A stretch of 8,355 nt of DNA from Nitrososphaerota archaeon (GTDB lineage: Archaea > Thermoproteota > Nitrososphaeria > Nitrososphaerales > Nitrososphaeraceae): positions 1-8,355 of the forward strand of contig VBPR01000009.1 in the NCBI GenBank assembly GCA_005877345.1. The letters are read 5' to 3'. Below, one piece after another: positions 6,445 to 8,355 of the stretch; position 1 is the first letter of the stretch; each line of letters starts with the position of its first letter. The notes beneath the pieces were generated by a model. The model saw only the letters and a list, made by a program, of their open reading frames with translations. It did not search any database and was not told the origin of the DNA. A program made the position numbers and the translations under genes.

Positions 6445-6633
6445 TTAGGAATGTTTGATGTATTGTTTATAATAGTGTTTGAACTGCGGAGTAATATCCT
6501 CAATTTTCATACCATGTACCTTTACTATATGTTCTGTACCATCTTTCCAAAGTTCTTCTTCTGTCATTCCTCTAGCAACATAATCACATTCAATCACTTT
6601 TGCTCCTGTGTCACGACACGCTAATGACAACAT
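6445..6633 (-). CDS. DUF1059 family small protein
   Basis: A 62-residue protein matching the DUF1059 pattern: an early CRD motif (LACRDTG, Cys6-Arg7-Asp8), ECDYVARG at 15-22, a TEEEL helix and a HIVKVHGM block at 35-42. Family members are usually 55-65 residues, so it is complete. They are small soluble proteins of unknown function, common in archaea and bacteria. ATG at 6631-6633 puts the family's conserved CRD close to the N-terminus. It stands alone on the minus strand, with a TATA-like box at 6661-6670 and repeat copy 2 immediately behind it. Its 3' end overlaps a start-less open frame on the other strand. Confidence 0.8.
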   Translation of the reverse strand: MLSLACRDTGAKVIECDYVARGMTEEELWKDGTEHIVKVHGMKIEDITPQFKHYYKQYIKHS

Positions 6634-6660
6634 ATTTTAATTGTTAGTGGAGTTGCGTAT

Positions 6661-6670
6661 ATATTTATTT
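6661..6670 (-). promoter_or_regulatory. TATA-like box for the DUF1059 gene
   Basis: On the minus strand the segment reads AAATAAATAT, centred about 32 bases before the ATG, giving a leader of only a few bases. It lies just beyond the edge of the decayed reading frame of repeat copy 2. Confidence 0.45.
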
Positions 6671-6691
6671 TCTTTATAAACTCAAAGAGTT

Positions 6692-6760
6692 AAACACTAA
6701 TAAGTTTCGACTAAATATCAGTCATACCTTCTTGTTTGGATCCGAATTGTTAACAATTCC
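6692..6760 (+). repeat. Dispersed direct repeat, copy 2
   Basis: Copy 2 of the repeat of about 70 bp. It carries ACTAATAAG, CAGTCATA, an 11-base spacer and the core at 6738-6760. Here the core includes a perfect 16-base palindrome, GAATTGTTAACAATTC (6744-6759). The block TTTAGTCCCTCAAAA follows at 6787-6801, as after copy 1. Confidence 0.75.
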
Positions 6761-6780
6761 TTTTTATTCTTTTATTTCTC

Positions 6781-6791
6781 ATTATATTTAG
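6781..6791 (+). promoter_or_regulatory. Possible TATA-like box for the GNAT gene
   Basis: ATTATATTTAG lies about 45 bases before ATG 6832, which would give a leader of about 20 bases. It falls at the end of the copy 2 fragment, so the repeat may have supplied the promoter. It is weak because this whole stretch is AT-rich. Confidence 0.3.
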
Positions 6792-6831
6792 TCCCTCAAA
6801 ATTTTAGTAGGTCGCTTTCCATACTTTGATA

Positions 6832-7803
6832 ATGGAGTGTGATATCCGTTCTCTAAAAGAAGCTGAACTAGGAGAAGCAGATAGGGTAGCCAGGCTGTCG
6901 TTTGGCACATTTCTTGGACTGGCTGACCCTATGAGTTTCTTCGGTGACGCAGACTATATACGTACTCGATTTAGGGCGGATCCCTCTCTATCTTTAGCTG
7001 CAGAAGAAGATGGAGATTTTGTGGGATCAAACTTTATCGCAAATTGGGGCAGTGTGGGAGTATTTGGGCCACTTACAGTCCATCCCGACTTTTGGGACAA
7101 TGGCATTGCAAAACGTTTGTTAGATAAAACAATGGAGATTTTTGAACGACTGAAAACTAAACACATTGGAATCTTCACCTTCTCCAACAGCCCTAAACAT
7201 GTCCACCTTTACCAAAAGTACGACTTTTGGCCCAGGTTTCTTACCGCAGTAATGTCAAAAACCATCAAGTCAGAGTACGCAATGAAAGATGGTCAAGAGA
7301 TGATAAGCTGGACCAAATATTCCGACATGCAAAAAGAGAGACCATCAGAGATTCTTAACAACTGCTATTCTCTAACGGATTCGATTTATGATGGGCTAGA
7401 TCTCAAGGTTGAAATACAGTCTGTGGCAAATCAGAAACTGGGAGACACAATACTGCTAACTGATAACAAAAGCAACAAGTTGTTAGGGCTAGCCATATGT
7501 CACTGTGGACCGAATACCGAAGCCGGAAGTAATACATGTTACGTTAAGTTTGGTTCGGTGACAGCAAGTGAAGATAGATCTAAATCTGCTAATTTTGATG
7601 AACTTATTGAGTGCTGTGAAATATTTGCGGCGTCTCAAGGGCTATCTAAACTTGCTGCCGGAGTTAACATCGGTAATTTTCACGCCTACAGGAAATTGCT
7701 TTCCAAGGGTTTCAGGACTGAATTCCAGGGCGTTATGATGACAGAAAATAATGATCCAGGATATCCTATTGAGGACGTCTATGCAATAGATGATTGGAGA
7801 TAG
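6832..7803 (+). CDS. Two-domain GNAT family N-acetyltransferase
   Basis: A 323-residue protein from ATG 6832; an in-frame TTG at 6826 adds two residues. The N-terminal GNAT domain (about 1-145) has the acetyl-CoA-binding strand and loop LTVHPDFWDNGIAKRLL at 81-97, with GIA standing in the usual GxG/A pocket, and the C-terminal motif HLYQKYDFWPRF at 125-136. A second, divergent GNAT-like half (about 175-323) ends with GVNIGNFHAYRKLLSKGF (about 277-294), RTEFQGVMM and the terminal VYAIDDWR. Such tandem-domain proteins use one active half; the canonical loop points to the N-terminal one. The substrate is unknown. The gene is alone on its strand between repeat copies 2 and 3, so it looks like a bounded insert. 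No export signal is present, so it acts in the cytosol. Confidence 0.85.
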   Translation: MECDIRSLKEAELGEADRVARLSFGTFLGLADPMSFFGDADYIRTRFRADPSLSLAAEEDGDFVGSNFIANWGSVGVFGPLTVHPDFWDNGIAKRLLDKTMEIFERLKTKHIGIFTFSNSPKHVHLYQKYDFWPRFLTAVMSKTIKSEYAMKDGQEMISWTKYSDMQKERPSEILNNCYSLTDSIYDGLDLKVEIQSVANQKLGDTILLTDNKSNKLLGLAICHCGPNTEAGSNTCYVKFGSVTASEDRSKSANFDELIECCEIFAASQGLSKLAAGVNIGNFHAYRKLLSKGFRTEFQGVMMTENNDPGYPIEDVYAIDDWR

Positions 7804-7825
7804 ATAAAAAGAAAAATTATCATAG

Positions 7826-7990
7826 GAACCGCCTACAATAGCGGAGTATGACTCTTTACAGTTTAGGTATACTGAACTGCATAATCTCATTAAGGAAATA
7901 AACTCTGGTAAATTTGGACTGAGCCTCCAGTCATATGTTGGTGATGGATCCGAATTGTTAACAATACGCATCCAGACGAGCCCGCAATAA
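7826..7990 (+). pseudogene. 3' gene fragment (repeat copy 3)
   Basis: An open frame of 54 codons lies between TAG at 7823-7825 and TAA at 7988-7990, with no ATG, GTG or TTG before the conserved block. It reads EPPTIAEYDSLQFRY, TELHNLIKEINSGKF, GLSLQSYVGD, then GSELLTIRIQTSPQ and a stop. This is the least damaged of the three related fragments and the best guide to the parent protein, which is not recognised. It starts just after the GNAT stop, so it looks like the right-hand boundary of the GNAT segment. It could be the surviving tail of a gene cut when the segment was inserted. Confidence 0.6.
7900..7968 (+). repeat. Dispersed direct repeat, copy 3
   Basis: Copy 3 of the repeat of about 70 bp: AACTCTGGTAAATTTGGACTG, CAGTCATA, a 10-base spacer and the core at 7946-7968. 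GACTG-N6-CAGTC forms a perfect 5-bp stem here. The core matches copy 1 at 22 of 23 positions. Confidence 0.75.
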
Positions 7991-8054
7991 AATTAGTTCT
8001 CTAATGGGATTTTAGAATAGTAAGTAAGAGAAATATGAACAATGAAAGGGCATT

Positions 8055-8355
8055 TTATAATTTTTGTGCTTTTAATACAATATACTCTATTAATCCTTTT
8101 TTAGATACATTCATCATCTTGACCAATGATTTACAAAGTATTTTTTCAATATATGATGGATAGTGTGTCGTAATTTTCTGCCGCAGTTCCTTCCTGTTTT
8201 GAGTATAATAAAGAGCAAGTGGTTCATATACTTGTGTACCAATCATAGTTACATTCATTATATTGAATCGGCATCTTCTAATAACTGACTTGACATATTC
8301 GAATCCGTAATGCTCTGACGACCAAGTCAGATTGAGAATACCTAGCTTAGACAGT
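8055..8355 (-). CDS. C-terminal part of an unidentified protein, possibly a SAM methyltransferase (partial)
   Basis: A minus-strand frame open from the window edge to TAA at 8055-8057, covering 99 residues with no stop upstream, so the start lies beyond the window. An internal ATG at 8258 would give only 67 residues and is probably not the start. The visible part reads LSKLGILNLTWSS, YGFEYVKSVIRRCRFNI, then a long helical stretch (PSYIEKILCKSLVKMMNV) and GLIEYIVLKAQKL. A strand, then YGxxYVKxxI, and a final Y-x-x-x-KA resembles the last strands of class I methyltransferases, but the SAM-binding motifs would be outside the window. The family is therefore a tentative inference. Confidence 0.6.
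   Translation of the reverse strand, partial: LSKLGILNLTWSSEHYGFEYVKSVIRRCRFNIMNVTMIGTQVYEPLALYYTQNRKELRQKITTHYPSYIEKILCKSLVKMMNVSKKGLIEYIVLKAQKL

Larger units (their letters stand above)
6678..6791 (+). pseudogene. Decayed 3' gene fragment (repeat copy 2)
   Basis: One frame is open from 6648 to TAG at 6789-6791 without a start codon. From 6678 it reads KLKELNTNKFRLNI, then ten non-matching residues, then GSELLTIPFYSF and a short tail. The LKELNTNKFRLN and GSELLTI blocks match the other two fragments. Between them the DNA block CAGTCATA is shared but sits in a different frame from copy 3, so compensating single-base indels have occurred. This shows a decayed copy, not a gene. The parent is unknown. 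It lies between the divergent DUF1059 and GNAT genes, whose promoters partly overlap it. Confidence 0.6.

Noticed and set aside
6285..6503. 72-codon minus-strand frame
   Set aside because: It overlaps the DUF1059 gene in another frame and has low-complexity, basic text with no family resemblance.
7946..7968. Repeat core as an integron attC site
   Set aside because: The GTTAACA in the core does not fit GTTRRRY, no RYYYAAC partner is present, and no integron integrase is visible.

Overview
The window looks like an accessory region of an AT-rich archaeal chromosome. The best guess is an ammonia-oxidising Nitrososphaerota (Nitrososphaera/Nitrosocosmicus type). This is inferred from TATA-like boxes placed for short or leaderless transcripts, the mix of small DUF, GNAT and secreted proteins, and an overall low GC. 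No rRNA, tRNA, CRISPR array or transposase gene is visible.

Layout: (1) 1-284 (+) is a decayed coding tail read in three shifting frames. (2) 320-1836 is a minus-strand series: a DUF5519/luciferase-like protein, an unlisted 37-residue zinc-ribbon-like protein, a class I SAM methyltransferase, and an antibiotic-biosynthesis-monooxygenase (ABM) family gene broken by two frameshifts and a nonsense codon. (3) 2051-3928 (+) is an exported subtilisin-like protease with an I9 propeptide and a C-terminal discoidin (F5/8 C) domain, followed by a small secreted six-cysteine protein (4351-4743). (4) 5085-5342 is an AT-rich orphan gene whose stop overlaps the start of a strikingly GC-rich DUF899 thioredoxin-like gene (5342-6136), almost certainly a recent import from a GC-rich donor. 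(5) 6445-6633 (-) is a DUF1059 protein. (6) 6832-7803 (+) is a two-domain GNAT acetyltransferase. (7) 8055-8355 (-) is the C-terminal part of a protein running off the window, perhaps a methyltransferase.

The main unexplained structure is a repeat of about 70 bp present three times in the same orientation (192-262, 6692-6760, 7900-7968). Its core reads GGATCYGAATTGTTAACAAT and contains a palindrome centred on GTTAAC. Each copy is the decayed 3' end of one coding family: a peptide like (L/I)KE(L/I)NSxKFxL followed by GSELLTI and a stop 7-13 codons later. The copies bracket a segment of about 6.5 kb and a 1.2-kb segment holding one GNAT gene. That arrangement suggests either repeated insertion at the 3' end of a target gene or dispersal of a gene family that then decayed.

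The genes do not form one obvious pathway. The minus-strand cluster could be one transcription unit. The protease and the cysteine-rich protein share an extracellular theme. The DUF899, ABM, DUF1059 and GNAT genes are typical patchily distributed accessory genes.
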